The notes under the pieces: generated by a model | The model's input: only the letters and a program-made list of their open reading frames with translations | Told to the model about the DNA's origin: nothing | Database searches by the model: none | Position numbers and translations under genes: made by a program | Assembly (NCBI RefSeq): GCF_028736035.1 | Contig: NZ_CP117866.1 | Span: 3,410,001-3,474,000, forward strand | Source: Streptomyces sp. T12 | GTDB lineage: Bacteria > Actinomycetota > Actinomycetes > Streptomycetales > Streptomycetaceae | Reading direction: 5' to 3' | DNA length: 64,000 nucleotides | In this document: one piece after another, positions 54,290 to 63,149 of the stretch | How the letters are laid out: the number at the start of each line of letters is the position of its first letter | Numbering within the stretch: the stretch's first letter is position 1

Positions 54290-54484
54290 CTAGAACTGGA
54301 TCGAGTTGATCGTCTCGGCTATCGAGTTGAGGAACCGCTGGATGTCGTCGGCCATGCCGGTCGAGGCGAGGAAGAAGCCGAACAGCACGGCGACGACGGC
54401 GGGGCCGGCCTTCAGGGATCCGCCACGGATCAACACCACCAAAATGATCGCCAACAGCAACACCACTGACAGCGAAATGGCCAC
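54290..54484 (-). CDS. 64-residue two-helix membrane protein
   Basis: GTG start at 54,484. ISLSVVLLLAIILVVLI and AVVAVLFGFFLAST are two membrane segments joined by RGGSLKAGP; the C-terminus is amphipathic (DDIQRFLNSIAETINSIQF). The sequence looks strongly selected, and I recall near-identical small proteins in other Streptomyces, but the function is unknown. It lies upstream of the kinase gene with a 79-bp gap. Confidence 0.7.
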   Translation of the reverse strand: MAISLSVVLLLAIILVVLIRGGSLKAGPAVVAVLFGFFLASTGMADDIQRFLNSIAETINSIQF

Positions 54485-55023
54485 AACAGATCACACCCTC
54501 GGTCGGTCCGCTCTCCCGGCCCGGGGATGCACCCCTCGCACCCCCGCCAGAACCATCGTGCCACCAACCGGGCCCCGCTATGCGGCACGTGACGTTTCGT
54601 TCGCCACACCTGTGCCGGATCTGTGCGGACCCTCCGCCCCCACCGACCTCTCACGTCGTGCCCGTACAGCATTTCGAGGAGACACCCGCGCAGGGAATTC
54701 GGCGGGATCGTTTCCATTGGCACACAACGTGTTCGCGGGTATTTCGAATTCTGCGCACCCTGATCATTCCACCGGAGTCAGCTCCTGCATATATGCACCT
54801 CTTAGTCCGGATGAATCCGGACAAGACGGGTGTCCAACAGGTGTCCTGCAGGTGCATGTTCGTCGTACACGTGCGGTCGAGCGCAATAACCAGGAATGAC
54901 CTGGCGGGTTTTACGAAATCACACAGACAACGCTAGGGTGCCTCAGATGTTCCACGCTGCCTCGTCCCCCGCATGCGCAGCAAGGTCCTGGACCGACTCC
55001 CCCGGCTTCCGGCGGGAGGGTCT
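54485..55023. promoter_or_regulatory. Divergent intergenic region with two palindromes
   Basis: 539 bp without a convincing gene. TGCATATATGCA (54,786-54,797) is a perfect 12-bp palindrome, and GTCCGGAT-GA-ATCCGGAC (54,805-54,822) an 18-bp dyad 7 bp further on. A plausible promoter for the acyltransferase is TTTACG (54,910) and TAGGGT (54,934) with an 18-bp spacer. The A+T content is unusually high for this genome. Confidence 0.45.
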
Positions 55024-56226
55024 GTGACGGACTCGCTGCGACCGCACGGCCACACCAGAGCGCCACTCCCCCCGGCACAGTCGCCGGCGGACGGAGTGCC
55101 GAGTCCGCGCTCACCGCAGAGCCAGAAGACTCAGGCGCACAACAGACCAGCGTCCAGCGGTGCCAAGCAGCGCGACGCGTTCTTCGACAACGCCAAGTAC
55201 CTGGCGATCGTGCTCGTCGCCATAGGCCACGCCTGGGAGCCGATCAAGGGCGACAGCCGGATCCTGGAGGCCGTGTACACCGTCGTGTACACCTTCCACA
55301 TGCCGGCGTTCATCATCATCTCCGGCTTCTTCTCGCGCAGTTTCGACGCCAGCCCGAACCGGCTGAAGCGCCTGATCACCGGCGTCGCGGTGCCGTACAT
55401 CGTCTTCGAGACGGCCTATCCGCTCTTCAAGCGCTGGATCGACGAGGACCCGAGCCAGGACATCAGTCTCCTGGACCCGTGGTACCTGACGTGGTTCCTG
55501 TGCGCGCTGTTCATCTGGCGGATGACCACCCCCATCTGGAAGATGGTGCGCTGGCCGCTGCCGCTCGCGCTCGGCCTCGCCATGGCGGCGACGGTCGCGC
55601 CGGAGATCGGCGACGACCTGGACCTGCAGCGGGTGCTGCAGTTCCTGCCGTACTTCGTGCTGGGCCTGATCATGAAGCCCGAGCACTTCCACATGGTGCG
55701 CACGCGCACGGTGCGGATCCTGTCCGTGCCGGTGGGCGCGGTGGCGCTGGCCTTCGGCTGGTGGGCGGTGCCGCGCATGAACACCGCGTGGTTCTACCAC
55801 CGTGACGCCGCGCAGGAGCTGCACGCCCCGTGGTGGAGCGGGCCGGTCATGGTGCTGGCGATGTTCGGCTGCTCGCTGCTGCTGACGGCCTGCTTCTTCG
55901 CCTGGGTGCCGCGCCGCCACATGTGGTTCACGGCGCTCGGTGCGGGGACGCTGTACGGCTATCTGCTGCACGGCTTCGTCGTGAAGGCCGGGGACTACCA
56001 GGGCTGGTTCGACCACGCCTGGCTGCAGCGCCCGCTCGGCGAGATCTTCGTCACCGTCTGCGCGGCCGTCGGTGTCACGCTGCTGTGCACCAAGCCCGTG
56101 CAGCGGGTGTTCCGGTTCGCGATGGAGCCCAAGATGGACTGGGCGTTCAAGCGGGACGCGGCGGAGCTGGCCCGTGAGCGTGAGAAGCGCGAGGGTGCGG
56201 CCATGCGCGAGAAGGTCAACGCCTGA
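55024..56226 (+). CDS. Membrane acyltransferase (acyltransferase 3 / fucose 4-O-acetylase-like)
   Basis: 400 residues from GTG at 55,024 with GGGAGG 4 nt upstream; an earlier ATG at 54,973 is less likely. After a ~50-residue Pro/Ser-rich start come about ten membrane helices. The family motif is FFDNAKYLAIVLVAIGHAWEP (catalytic His), with FHMPAFIIISGFFSRSF next. These enzymes move acetyl or acyl groups across the membrane onto surface sugars. The C-terminal tail is charged and cytoplasmic. The acceptor is unknown. Confidence 0.85.
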   Translation: MTDSLRPHGHTRAPLPPAQSPADGVPSPRSPQSQKTQAHNRPASSGAKQRDAFFDNAKYLAIVLVAIGHAWEPIKGDSRILEAVYTVVYTFHMPAFIIISGFFSRSFDASPNRLKRLITGVAVPYIVFETAYPLFKRWIDEDPSQDISLLDPWYLTWFLCALFIWRMTTPIWKMVRWPLPLALGLAMAATVAPEIGDDLDLQRVLQFLPYFVLGLIMKPEHFHMVRTRTVRILSVPVGAVALAFGWWAVPRMNTAWFYHRDAAQELHAPWWSGPVMVLAMFGCSLLLTACFFAWVPRRHMWFTALGAGTLYGYLLHGFVVKAGDYQGWFDHAWLQRPLGEIFVTVCAAVGVTLLCTKPVQRVFRFAMEPKMDWAFKRDAAELAREREKREGAAMREKVNA

Positions 56227-56269
56227 CGCCTGAGCCGACTTGGAGCGTTCCCGTTCCCCTCGTGGGACG

Positions 56270-56734
56270 TCACTCGCCTACCAGACCGAGAAGTGCGCGC
56301 ATCCGTGCGTACTTCTCGGTCAGTCGTTTGCGGGTGGCCTCGTCGAGGACCGCGAGGCGGGCCGGGTTCGCGTTGTGCGCCAGGTCCGCTTCCTTCACCA
56401 GCAGTGCGCCCTCGGTGGCGAGGATGCGTGCGGCGTAGGCCTCGGGCGGCTCTCCGGGCCGTTTGGTGACCGCCAGCACGATGTCCTTCGTGCGACGGCT
56501 CAGTGCGGCTTCTTCCAGTCGGCGTTCGGTCAGCGCGTCGTCCTCCACGGCGTCGTGCAGCCAGGCCGCCGCGATCTGCTCTTCGTCGCCGCCGCGCGCG
56601 CGTACGCCTTCGGCGACGGCCCTCAGGTGCTCGGCGTAGGGCCGTCCGGCCTTGTCGGTCTGGGTCGCGTGGGCGGCGCGGGCGATGGCCTCCACGTCGG
56701 TGAGGGACAGCAGGGGTCGGTCAGTCTCGGTCAC
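56270..56734 (-). CDS. HD-domain hydrolase (RelA/SpoT HD-like)
   Basis: 154 residues from GTG at 56,734. AARAAHATQTDKAGRPYAEHLRAV, AAAWLHDAVEDD (the HD metal site) and a later VKEADLAHNANPARL (Asp ligand) fit the HD superfamily close to the (p)ppGpp hydrolase domain of SpoT/MESH1. It could be a small alarmone or nucleotide hydrolase, but there is no synthetase domain. It stands alone, convergent with the acyltransferase gene. Confidence 0.8.
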   Translation of the reverse strand: MTETDRPLLSLTDVEAIARAAHATQTDKAGRPYAEHLRAVAEGVRARGGDEEQIAAAWLHDAVEDDALTERRLEEAALSRRTKDIVLAVTKRPGEPPEAYAARILATEGALLVKEADLAHNANPARLAVLDEATRKRLTEKYARMRALLGLVGE

Positions 56735-56747
56735 CCGTCCAGTGTCT

Positions 56748-56898
56748 CGCCCCCGCCGCCCCTACCCGTCCCATCCCCCAGGGGCGCTGCCCCTTCCACC
56801 CCGGTCCCTGGGGGCCTGCGGCCCCCAGACCCCCGCTTCGGCCCTGAACGGGCCTCGTCCTCAAACTCCCCCAGAGGGGGCACCCCCAGGCGGGCTGA
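56748..56898 (+). repeat. Dispersed intergenic repeat, copy 1
   Basis: It shares most of its length with 60,584-60,716, including CTGGGGGCC-TGC-GGCCCCCAG hairpins, CGCTTCGGCCCTGAACGGGC and an end in CGGGCTGA. Copy 1 has a ~20-bp extra segment near its right end. Confidence 0.85.
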
Positions 56899-57002
56899 AT
56901 GATGCCGACCGGCGCCGGGAAGCGAGCGCCGACGCCGCGAGGCGAAGCGCCGAGCGCCAGTGCCGCGAGGCGCAGCCCCAGCGGGTGGGCGGGGTTGAGG
57001 GG

Positions 57003-58184
57003 TCAGCGTGTTGTTGTCGTTGTCGTTGGGCCCTCGCGGCAGATCAGTAGGAGCGCCCTGTCGTCGTTGACGTCCCTCGCGACCGCTTCGATGAGGTGCC
57101 AGGCCGCTCCGTGGAAGCCGCCGGCGACATAGCGGTCGGCCTCGCCGGTGAGGCGGTCGATGCCCTCGACGATGTCGCGGTCGGACGTTTCGACCAGGCC
57201 GTCCGTGAAGAGCATCAGCACGTCGCCGGGACGGAGCGTGCCCTTCACGGGGTCGAACTGGGCGCCGTCGTACACGCCGAGGAGGGGGCCCTCGGCTGCC
57301 TTCTCCTCCCAGCGGCCGCTGCCCGCGCTCAGTTGCAGGCCCGGTGGATGGCCCGCCGAGTAGAGCTCGTAGTCGCCCGAGTCCAGGTCCAGGACCAGGT
57401 GGATCGACGTGGCGAAGCCCTCGTCCCAGTCCTGGCGGAGCAGGTAGCCGTTGGCCGCCGGCAGGAACGCGTGCGGGGGCAGGCTGCCCAGGAGGCCACC
57501 GAAGGCTCCGGAGAGGAGGAGGGCGCGTGAGCCGGCGTCCATACCCTTGCCGGACACGTCCGTCAGGACGACCTCCAGCGTGCGGCCGCCGTTGGTGCGG
57601 GCCGCCACCACGAAGTCGCCCGAGAAGGACTGACCGCCCGCCGGGCGCAGCGCCATCTCGCGATGCCAGCCGTGCGGCAGGCTCGGCAGCTTGCTCTGGA
57701 CGCGGATGCGTTCGCGCAGGTCGAAGAGCATCGTGCCGCCGCGCCGCCAGGGCACGCCCACCCGGCTGCGGAACTGCGCGATGAGGAGACCGAAGAAACC
57801 GCACGCCGCCACGACCAGGACCACGCCCGGGGTGACGCGGGACGGGCCCTCCGTGTACGGCCCGAGCTGCACCGACTCCACGATCAGCGCCGTCGCCGCC
57901 GCCGCGTACAGGCCCAGCAGGCTCGCCGGGCGCAGCAGCAGGCCGCCCGCGACGATGGGGAGGACCAGCGCGGCCGGGGAGAACCACACCGGGTTGGCCA
58001 TCGTCACGGCACAGATCAGGGGAACCGTGAGGAGCAGGCCGGCCAGTGCGATCCAGTCCGAGCCGTCGCCGCGGAAGTAGTCCACCGCGCTTCTGCGCAC
58101 GCCGACGCGGGCCCGGTGCCACTGCATCTTCAACCGGGCCGTGAACGTCTCGGCCGCCGTGCGCCGCTCTCGTCCTGCTGCCAT
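57003..58184 (-). CDS. PP2C/SpoIIE-type membrane phosphatase
   Basis: 393 residues. Four membrane helices (~45-140) are followed by a PPM phosphatase domain (~165-385). Metal-site motifs are SFSGDFVVAAR, VLTDVSGKGMDAG, LYSAGHPPGLQLS and LMLFTDGLVE. It would remove phosphate from anti-sigma-factor antagonists or similar proteins. There is no attached kinase or PAS domain. It is divergent from the acetyltransferase gene. The C-terminus ends in a Thr run. Confidence 0.9.
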   Translation of the reverse strand: MAAGRERRTAAETFTARLKMQWHRARVGVRRSAVDYFRGDGSDWIALAGLLLTVPLICAVTMANPVWFSPAALVLPIVAGGLLLRPASLLGLYAAAATALIVESVQLGPYTEGPSRVTPGVVLVVAACGFFGLLIAQFRSRVGVPWRRGGTMLFDLRERIRVQSKLPSLPHGWHREMALRPAGGQSFSGDFVVAARTNGGRTLEVVLTDVSGKGMDAGSRALLLSGAFGGLLGSLPPHAFLPAANGYLLRQDWDEGFATSIHLVLDLDSGDYELYSAGHPPGLQLSAGSGRWEEKAAEGPLLGVYDGAQFDPVKGTLRPGDVLMLFTDGLVETSDRDIVEGIDRLTGEADRYVAGGFHGAAWHLIEAVARDVNDDRALLLICREGPTTTTTTR

Positions 58185-58346
58185 TAGTTCGGGACCCTAT
58201 CCATCGGACCAGCTGCTTGGCACGGGAGGTCCCACTTGTCCCCCGTCCGAGGTTCAACTTCACAGTGAACTTCACGGAAAGCCACCTCGCGGCCACCAAC
58301 GAGAAATTCCCTCGCTCGTCCCGCAATGCCCTGGTAGTCATGGTTC

Positions 58347-59612
58347 ATGGCGAAAGACAGTGCGAGCCACGCCGGGCACTCCGGCCGTCCCGAGCTGCGG
58401 GTGCTGCGGCAGGACGAGTGGGACATCTGGTACGACACCCTGATCCGCGCCTTCGGCGGGGTCCCGGAGTCGTCCGAGGAGCGGGAGTTGTGGAACTCGC
58501 TCACCGAGCCCGACCGTTTCATCGGCGCCTGGGACGGGGACGCGTGCGTGGGCACGGCGGGGGCCTTCAGCTTCCGGCTGACCGTGCCGGGTGGCGCGTC
58601 GGTGCCCGCGGCCGGCGTCACCATGGTCGGCGTCGCCGCCACGCACCGCCGGCGCGGTCTCCTGACGTCGATGATGCGCCGACAGCTGGAGGATGTGCGT
58701 GCGTGGGGCTGGCCGCTCGCCGTACTGACCGCCTCCGAGCCGGAGATCTACGGCCGGTTCGGGTACGGCGTCGGCACCTTGCAGGTCAACGTCGAGATCG
58801 ACACGACCCGCGTCCGGCTGTCCGTGCCGCCCGGCACCGATGACGTACGTCTGCGCTACGCCGTACCGGCCGACGTCCTCGATGCGTGCGAGGCGGTGTA
58901 CGCGCGCAAGGTGTCCGCCCGGCCGGGGATGCTCGCGCGACTGCCCGGCTGGGAGCGGCTCGGGCTGCTCGACCCGGAGAGCGAGCGGAGCGGCGGGTCG
59001 CCGCTGCAGTGCGTGCTCGCGGAACGGGACGGTGAGGTCGTCGGGTACGCGCGCTTCCACGTCAGGCCGGAGTGGGATGCCGGCGGGCCCAAGGGCGCTG
59101 TCCAGCTGCGGGACACCCAGGCCCTCGACCCGGCGGCGGAGGCGGCGCTGTGGCGGTTCCTGTTCGGCATCGACCTGACGTCCACGGTGAAGGCGTACGG
59201 GCGGCCGATGGACGAGGCGTGGCTGCACCAGGTGTCGGACATCCGGCGGTGTGCGCTGCGTGTGCGGGACTCGTTGCACGTACGGCTGGTGGATGTCGGG
59301 GCGGCGCTTCAGGCGCGGACGTATCAGGCGCCGGTGGACGTGGTGTTCGAGGTCGAGGACGCCTTCTGTCCCTGGAACTCGGGGCGTTGGCGGCTGTCCG
59401 GGGACGGCAAGGGTGCGTCGTGCGAGCGTACGACGGACTCGGCCGATCTCTCTTTGTCCGTACGGGAGTTGGGCTCGGCCTACCTCGGCGGCGTGAGCCT
59501 GGGCGCGCTGGGCTCTGCCGGGCGGGTGCGGGAGCTGCGGCAGGGGGCGCTGGCGGAGGCGTCGGTCGGGTTCGCGTCGACTGTGGCGCCGTGGTTGCCG
59601 CACGGGTTCTGA
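58347..59612 (+). CDS. Eis-like GNAT N-acetyltransferase
   Basis: 421 residues. The N-terminal GNAT domain contains MVGVAATHRRRGLLTSMMRR (acetyl-CoA loop V-x-x-x-RRRG). A second GNAT-like fold and a C-terminal SCP2-like domain (~310-420, ending in APWLPHGF with a free carboxylate) complete the Eis layout. TASEPEIYGRFGYG is typical of the family. Eis proteins acetylate amines of aminoglycosides, peptides or proteins. The substrate here is unknown. Confidence 0.9.
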   Translation: MAKDSASHAGHSGRPELRVLRQDEWDIWYDTLIRAFGGVPESSEERELWNSLTEPDRFIGAWDGDACVGTAGAFSFRLTVPGGASVPAAGVTMVGVAATHRRRGLLTSMMRRQLEDVRAWGWPLAVLTASEPEIYGRFGYGVGTLQVNVEIDTTRVRLSVPPGTDDVRLRYAVPADVLDACEAVYARKVSARPGMLARLPGWERLGLLDPESERSGGSPLQCVLAERDGEVVGYARFHVRPEWDAGGPKGAVQLRDTQALDPAAEAALWRFLFGIDLTSTVKAYGRPMDEAWLHQVSDIRRCALRVRDSLHVRLVDVGAALQARTYQAPVDVVFEVEDAFCPWNSGRWRLSGDGKGASCERTTDSADLSLSVRELGSAYLGGVSLGALGSAGRVRELRQGALAEASVGFASTVAPWLPHGF

Positions 59613-59670
59613 GGCGGGGGTGAACGGCTGGGGGGTGAGGTGCCTCAGAGGTCGGGGGGGGCTGTGGGGT

Positions 59671-59715
59671 GGCCGGTCTAGGGGGGCCGGTCTGAGGGGG
59701 GCCGGTCTGAGGGGG
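59671..59715 (+). repeat. Three short G-rich tandem repeats
   Basis: Three ~15-bp units of GGCCGGTCT(GA/A)GGGGG between the convergent acetyltransferase and glycosylase genes. Confidence 0.7.
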
Positions 59716-59723
59716 CGGCCTGC

Positions 59724-60533
59724 CTACGGTGTCTGGCAGTTCGGGCACCAGAAGAGGTTGCGGGCGGCGAGGTCGGCGGTGCGGATCTCGCCGCTGCAGA
59801 TGTGGCAGGGCCGGTTGGCCCGGCGGTAGACGTAGACCTCGCCGCCGTGGTCGTCGACGCGCGGTGGGCGGCCCATCGCCTCCGGGGTGTGCTCCGGGCG
59901 GACGGTGTCGATGCGGTTGTTGCGGACGCCCTCGCGCATGAGGTCGACGAGGTCCGTCCAGATGGCGTCCCACTGCGCGGGGGTGATGTCCTTGCCGGCG
60001 CGGTACGGGTCGATGCGGTGCCGGAAGAGGACCTCGGCGCGGTAGACGTTGCCGACGCCCGCGATGACCTTCTGGTCCATGAGCAGGGCGGCGATCGTCG
60101 TACGGCTGCGGGAGATGCGTCGGTATGCCTGGTGCGGGTCGGCGCCGGCGCGGAGGGGGTCGGGGCCGAGGCGGTCGTGTATCGCCTGCTTCTCGGGGTG
60201 CGTGATCAGGGCGCAGGTGGTGGGGCCGCGGAGATCTACGTATGCGGTGCTGTTCGCGAGGCGGAGGCGGACGGTGTCCGTGGGTGGGGGTGCGGGGGTG
60301 TCGCCGAAGTTGACCTTGCCGAAGAGGCCGAGGTGGATGTGGATCCAGTCGGCGGCTCGGAAGCCGAGGAAGAGGTGTTTGCCGTGGGCCTCGGTGTGGG
60401 TGAGTTCTGAGCCGGTGAGGAGTTGTGCGGCGTCCGAGAACTTGCCCTGGGGGCTGGTGACGTGGGGGGTCGTGCCGAGGAATGCGGCGGCGTAGTCCTG
60501 GGCCAGCCGGTGGATGGTGTGGCCCTCGGGCAC
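59724..60533 (-). CDS. Fpg/Nei family DNA glycosylase
   Basis: 269 residues from GTG at 60,533 with AAGGAG 5 nt upstream. The N-terminus after the initiator is PEGHTIHR, giving the catalytic Pro-Glu of the Fpg/Nei family. The H2TH region is VIAGVGNVYRAEVLFRHRIDP. The C-terminal zinc finger is CHICSGEIRTADLAARNLFW followed by CPNC. It excises oxidised bases and nicks the strand. Sequence details (GHTIHRLA) favour the endonuclease VIII-like actinobacterial group over MutM. Confidence 0.93.
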   Translation of the reverse strand: MPEGHTIHRLAQDYAAAFLGTTPHVTSPQGKFSDAAQLLTGSELTHTEAHGKHLFLGFRAADWIHIHLGLFGKVNFGDTPAPPPTDTVRLRLANSTAYVDLRGPTTCALITHPEKQAIHDRLGPDPLRAGADPHQAYRRISRSRTTIAALLMDQKVIAGVGNVYRAEVLFRHRIDPYRAGKDITPAQWDAIWTDLVDLMREGVRNNRIDTVRPEHTPEAMGRPPRVDDHGGEVYVYRRANRPCHICSGEIRTADLAARNLFWCPNCQTP

Positions 60534-60583
60534 GGTGGCTCCTTCTTCGTCTGCGGGTGGGTGGGGCTGCGCGGCAGGTTTTT

Positions 60584-60716
60584 CGCCCCCGCCGCCCCTA
60601 CCCGTCCCATCCTGAAGGGGCTCCGCCCCTTCGACCCCGGTCCCTGGGGGCCTGCGGCCCCCAGACCCCCGCTTCGGCCCTGAACGGGCCTCGTCCTCAA
60701 ACGCCGGACGGGCTGA
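60584..60716 (+). repeat. Dispersed intergenic repeat, copy 2
   Basis: Second copy of the repeat at 56,748-56,898. It contains GGGGCTCCGCCCC and CTGGGGGCC-TGC-GGCCCCCAG hairpins. It fills most of the 276-bp gap between the glycosylase start and the rpiB stop. Confidence 0.85.
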
Positions 60717-60809
60717 GATACACGGACCGGTGCTGGGAAGCGAATGGCAGTGCCGTGAAGCGAAGCCCCCAGGGGTGGGTGGGGGCTCGGGGCGGGGTTT
60801 CTCTGGAGG

Positions 60810-61295
60810 CTACTGCTGGGGGTGGTGCGGGGGGATCGGGGGGAGGTCGCCCGTCGTTTCGTAGTCCGCGAGCATGTTGATGCGGCGGGTGTGGCGCTCG
60901 TCACCCGAGTAGGGGGTGCTGAGGAACGTCTCCACGAACTTCGTCGCCTCGTCCGGCGTGTGCATGCGCGCACCCACCGCGACGACGTTCGCGTTGTTGT
61001 GCTGGCGGCCCAGCGACGCCGTCTCCTCGCTCCAGGCCAGCGCCGCGCGCACGCCCTTCACCTTGTTCGCGGCGATCTGCTCGCCGTTGCCCGAGCCGCC
61101 GATCACGATGCCGAGGGAGTCGGGGTCCGCGGCCGTCTTCTCCGCCGCACGGAGGCAGAAGGGCGGGTAGTCGTCCTGGGCGTCGTAGATGTGGGGGCCG
61201 CAGTCGACCGGGTCGTGGCCCGCCGCCCTGAGCCACTCGACGAGGTGGTTCTTGAGTTCGAAGCCCGCATGGTCGGAGCCGAGATACACGCGCAT
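60810..61295 (-). CDS. rpiB: Ribose-5-phosphate isomerase B
   Basis: 161 residues from ATG at 61,295. MRVYLGSDHAGFELKNHL and GIVIGGSGNGEQIAANKVKG are diagnostic RpiB segments; HNNANVVAVGARMHT is the family's next motif. It interconverts ribose- and ribulose-5-phosphate in the pentose phosphate pathway. The active-site position usually Cys in E. coli RpiB is Ser here (GGSGNG), as in mycobacterial-type enzymes. Confidence 0.96.
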   Translation of the reverse strand: MRVYLGSDHAGFELKNHLVEWLRAAGHDPVDCGPHIYDAQDDYPPFCLRAAEKTAADPDSLGIVIGGSGNGEQIAANKVKGVRAALAWSEETASLGRQHNNANVVAVGARMHTPDEATKFVETFLSTPYSGDERHTRRINMLADYETTGDLPPIPPHHPQQ

Positions 61296-61512
61296 GGAAC
61301 GAGTGTGACACGGCTGTTTCGGGGCAGCAGCGCCGGGTGTCGACCGGGTTAATAGTGACGTAGGCCATGGAAGCTCAAGGAAACCTCAAGTAACAATCCC
61401 GAATCAAAGGTTCCCGAATCCGTTCTCCTCCGATTCACTGGTCCGACTCGTACGCCGCTCCACTACCGCTCGTACGAGAACCGCTCCCCACGGCTCAAAG
61501 GAAATCCGTTCC

Positions 61513-62979
61513 ATGACTTCGCAGCCGACTCAGAAGACGGCCGGACCGGCCGCCGGCGGCCACGGCCTACAGGCCGGACTCAAGAACCGCCATCTGTCCA
61601 TGATCGCCATCGGTGGTGTCATCGGCGCCGGACTCTTCGTCGGGTCCAGCTCCGGTATCGCCACCGCCGGCCCCGGCATCCTCCTGTCCTACGCCCTCGT
61701 CGGCACGCTCGTGGTGCTGGTGATGCGGATGCTCGGTGAGATGTCCGCCGCCAACCCGACGTCCGGGTCGTTCTCCGCCCACGCGGACCGGGCGCTCGGG
61801 CCCTGGGCCGGTTTCTCCATCGGCTGGCTGTACTGGTTCTTCTGGGTGGTCGTGCTGGCCGTCGAGGCGACCGCAGGTGCGGAGATCCTGGAGGGCTGGA
61901 TCCCGTCCGTCCCGCAGTGGGGCTGGGCCCTGATAGTGATGGTGGTGCTGACGGCCACCAACCTCGTCTCCGTCGGGTCGTACGGCGAGTTCGAGTTCTG
62001 GTTCGCGGGCATCAAGGTCGTCGCGATCGCCGCGTTCATCGTCGTCGGCGGACTGGCCGTGTTCGGGCTGCTGCCGGGCGTCGACAGCGACCAGGCCGGG
62101 CTGGCGAATCTGACCGACCACGGGGGCTTCCTGCCCAACGGCGCCGGCGCCATCCTCACCGGTGTGCTGCTCGTCGTCTTCTCCTTCATGGGCAGCGAGA
62201 TCGCCACCCTCGCCGCCGGTGAGTCCGAGAACCCGCAGCGTGCCGTCACCAAGGCCACCAACAGCATCATCTGGCGGGTCGCCGTCTTCTACCTCGGCTC
62301 GATCTTCGTCGTGGTGGCCCTGCTGCCCTGGGACAGCAAGGCCATCGCCGACAAGGGCAGTTACGTCGCCGCGCTGGACTCGCTCGGCATCCCGCATGCC
62401 GGTCAGATCATGAACTTCATCGTGCTGACCTCGGTGCTGTCCTGTCTCAACTCCGGCCTCTACACCGCCTCCCGCATGGCCTTCTCGCTCGGCCAGCGCG
62501 GGGACGCGCCGAAGGCCTTCTCCCGCACGACCGGCAACGGCGTGCCGCGGACGGCGATCCTCGTGTCCGTCGTGTTCGGCTTCGTGGCGGTCTTCTTCAA
62601 CTACAAGTTCCCGGACTCCGTCTTCCTCTTCCTGGTCAACTCCTCCGGTGCGGTCGCGCTGTTCGTCTGGCTGGTGATCTGCTTCTCGCAGCTGCGCATG
62701 CGGAAGATCATCCAGGCCGAGGCGCCGGAGAAGCTGGTCGTGAAGATGTGGCTGTACCCGTATCTGACCTGGGCGACGGCCGCCCTGATCGTGTTCGTGC
62801 TCGGCTACATGCTGACCGACACCGAGCACGACGGCCGGAAGACCGTGCTGCTGTCGCTGCTGGTGGCCGCCGTCGTACTGGTCGTCGCCTTCGTGAAGCA
62901 GAAGGTCGGCCACGAGCGCGCGGCGGTTGCCGGGGCGGCTGCCTCGGACGCGGCGCGCGACGAGGTCAAGACCGGCTGA
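61513..62979 (+). CDS. Amino acid permease (APC superfamily, AAT/GabP-like)
   Basis: 488 residues with 12 membrane helices. GLKNRHLSMIAIGGVIGAGL is the AAT-family TM1 signature, with SYALVGTLVVLVMRMLGEM in TM2 and SFMGSEIATLAAGESENP in TM6. It imports an amino acid or GABA by cation symport. Substrate cannot be set from sequence. The 217-bp leader is A/T-richer than average and probably carries the promoter. Confidence 0.92.
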   Translation: MTSQPTQKTAGPAAGGHGLQAGLKNRHLSMIAIGGVIGAGLFVGSSSGIATAGPGILLSYALVGTLVVLVMRMLGEMSAANPTSGSFSAHADRALGPWAGFSIGWLYWFFWVVVLAVEATAGAEILEGWIPSVPQWGWALIVMVVLTATNLVSVGSYGEFEFWFAGIKVVAIAAFIVVGGLAVFGLLPGVDSDQAGLANLTDHGGFLPNGAGAILTGVLLVVFSFMGSEIATLAAGESENPQRAVTKATNSIIWRVAVFYLGSIFVVVALLPWDSKAIADKGSYVAALDSLGIPHAGQIMNFIVLTSVLSCLNSGLYTASRMAFSLGQRGDAPKAFSRTTGNGVPRTAILVSVVFGFVAVFFNYKFPDSVFLFLVNSSGAVALFVWLVICFSQLRMRKIIQAEAPEKLVVKMWLYPYLTWATAALIVFVLGYMLTDTEHDGRKTVLLSLLVAAVVLVVAFVKQKVGHERAAVAGAAASDAARDEVKTG

Positions 62980-63045
62980 GTGCCTGAGAGTTTCATGGCC
63001 TGATCGCCGTAGTCGTTCTGCTCTGGGCCGCTGTTCTGGCCTGGT

Positions 63046-63090
63046 GGGCCCTGAGGTGCGTGGCGTGTGTACGCGCGCGCCTCAGGGCCC
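63046..63090. terminator. Terminator between permease and the next gene
   Basis: Perfect 11-bp arms (GGGCCCTGAGG / CCTCAGGGCCC) with a longer loop, in the convergent gap after the permease. Confidence 0.75.
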
Positions 63091-63149
63091 TACCCATTCC
63101 CGGCCCATTCCCGGCCCATGTCCGATCTGATGTCCCGACCCCTGTGCTG

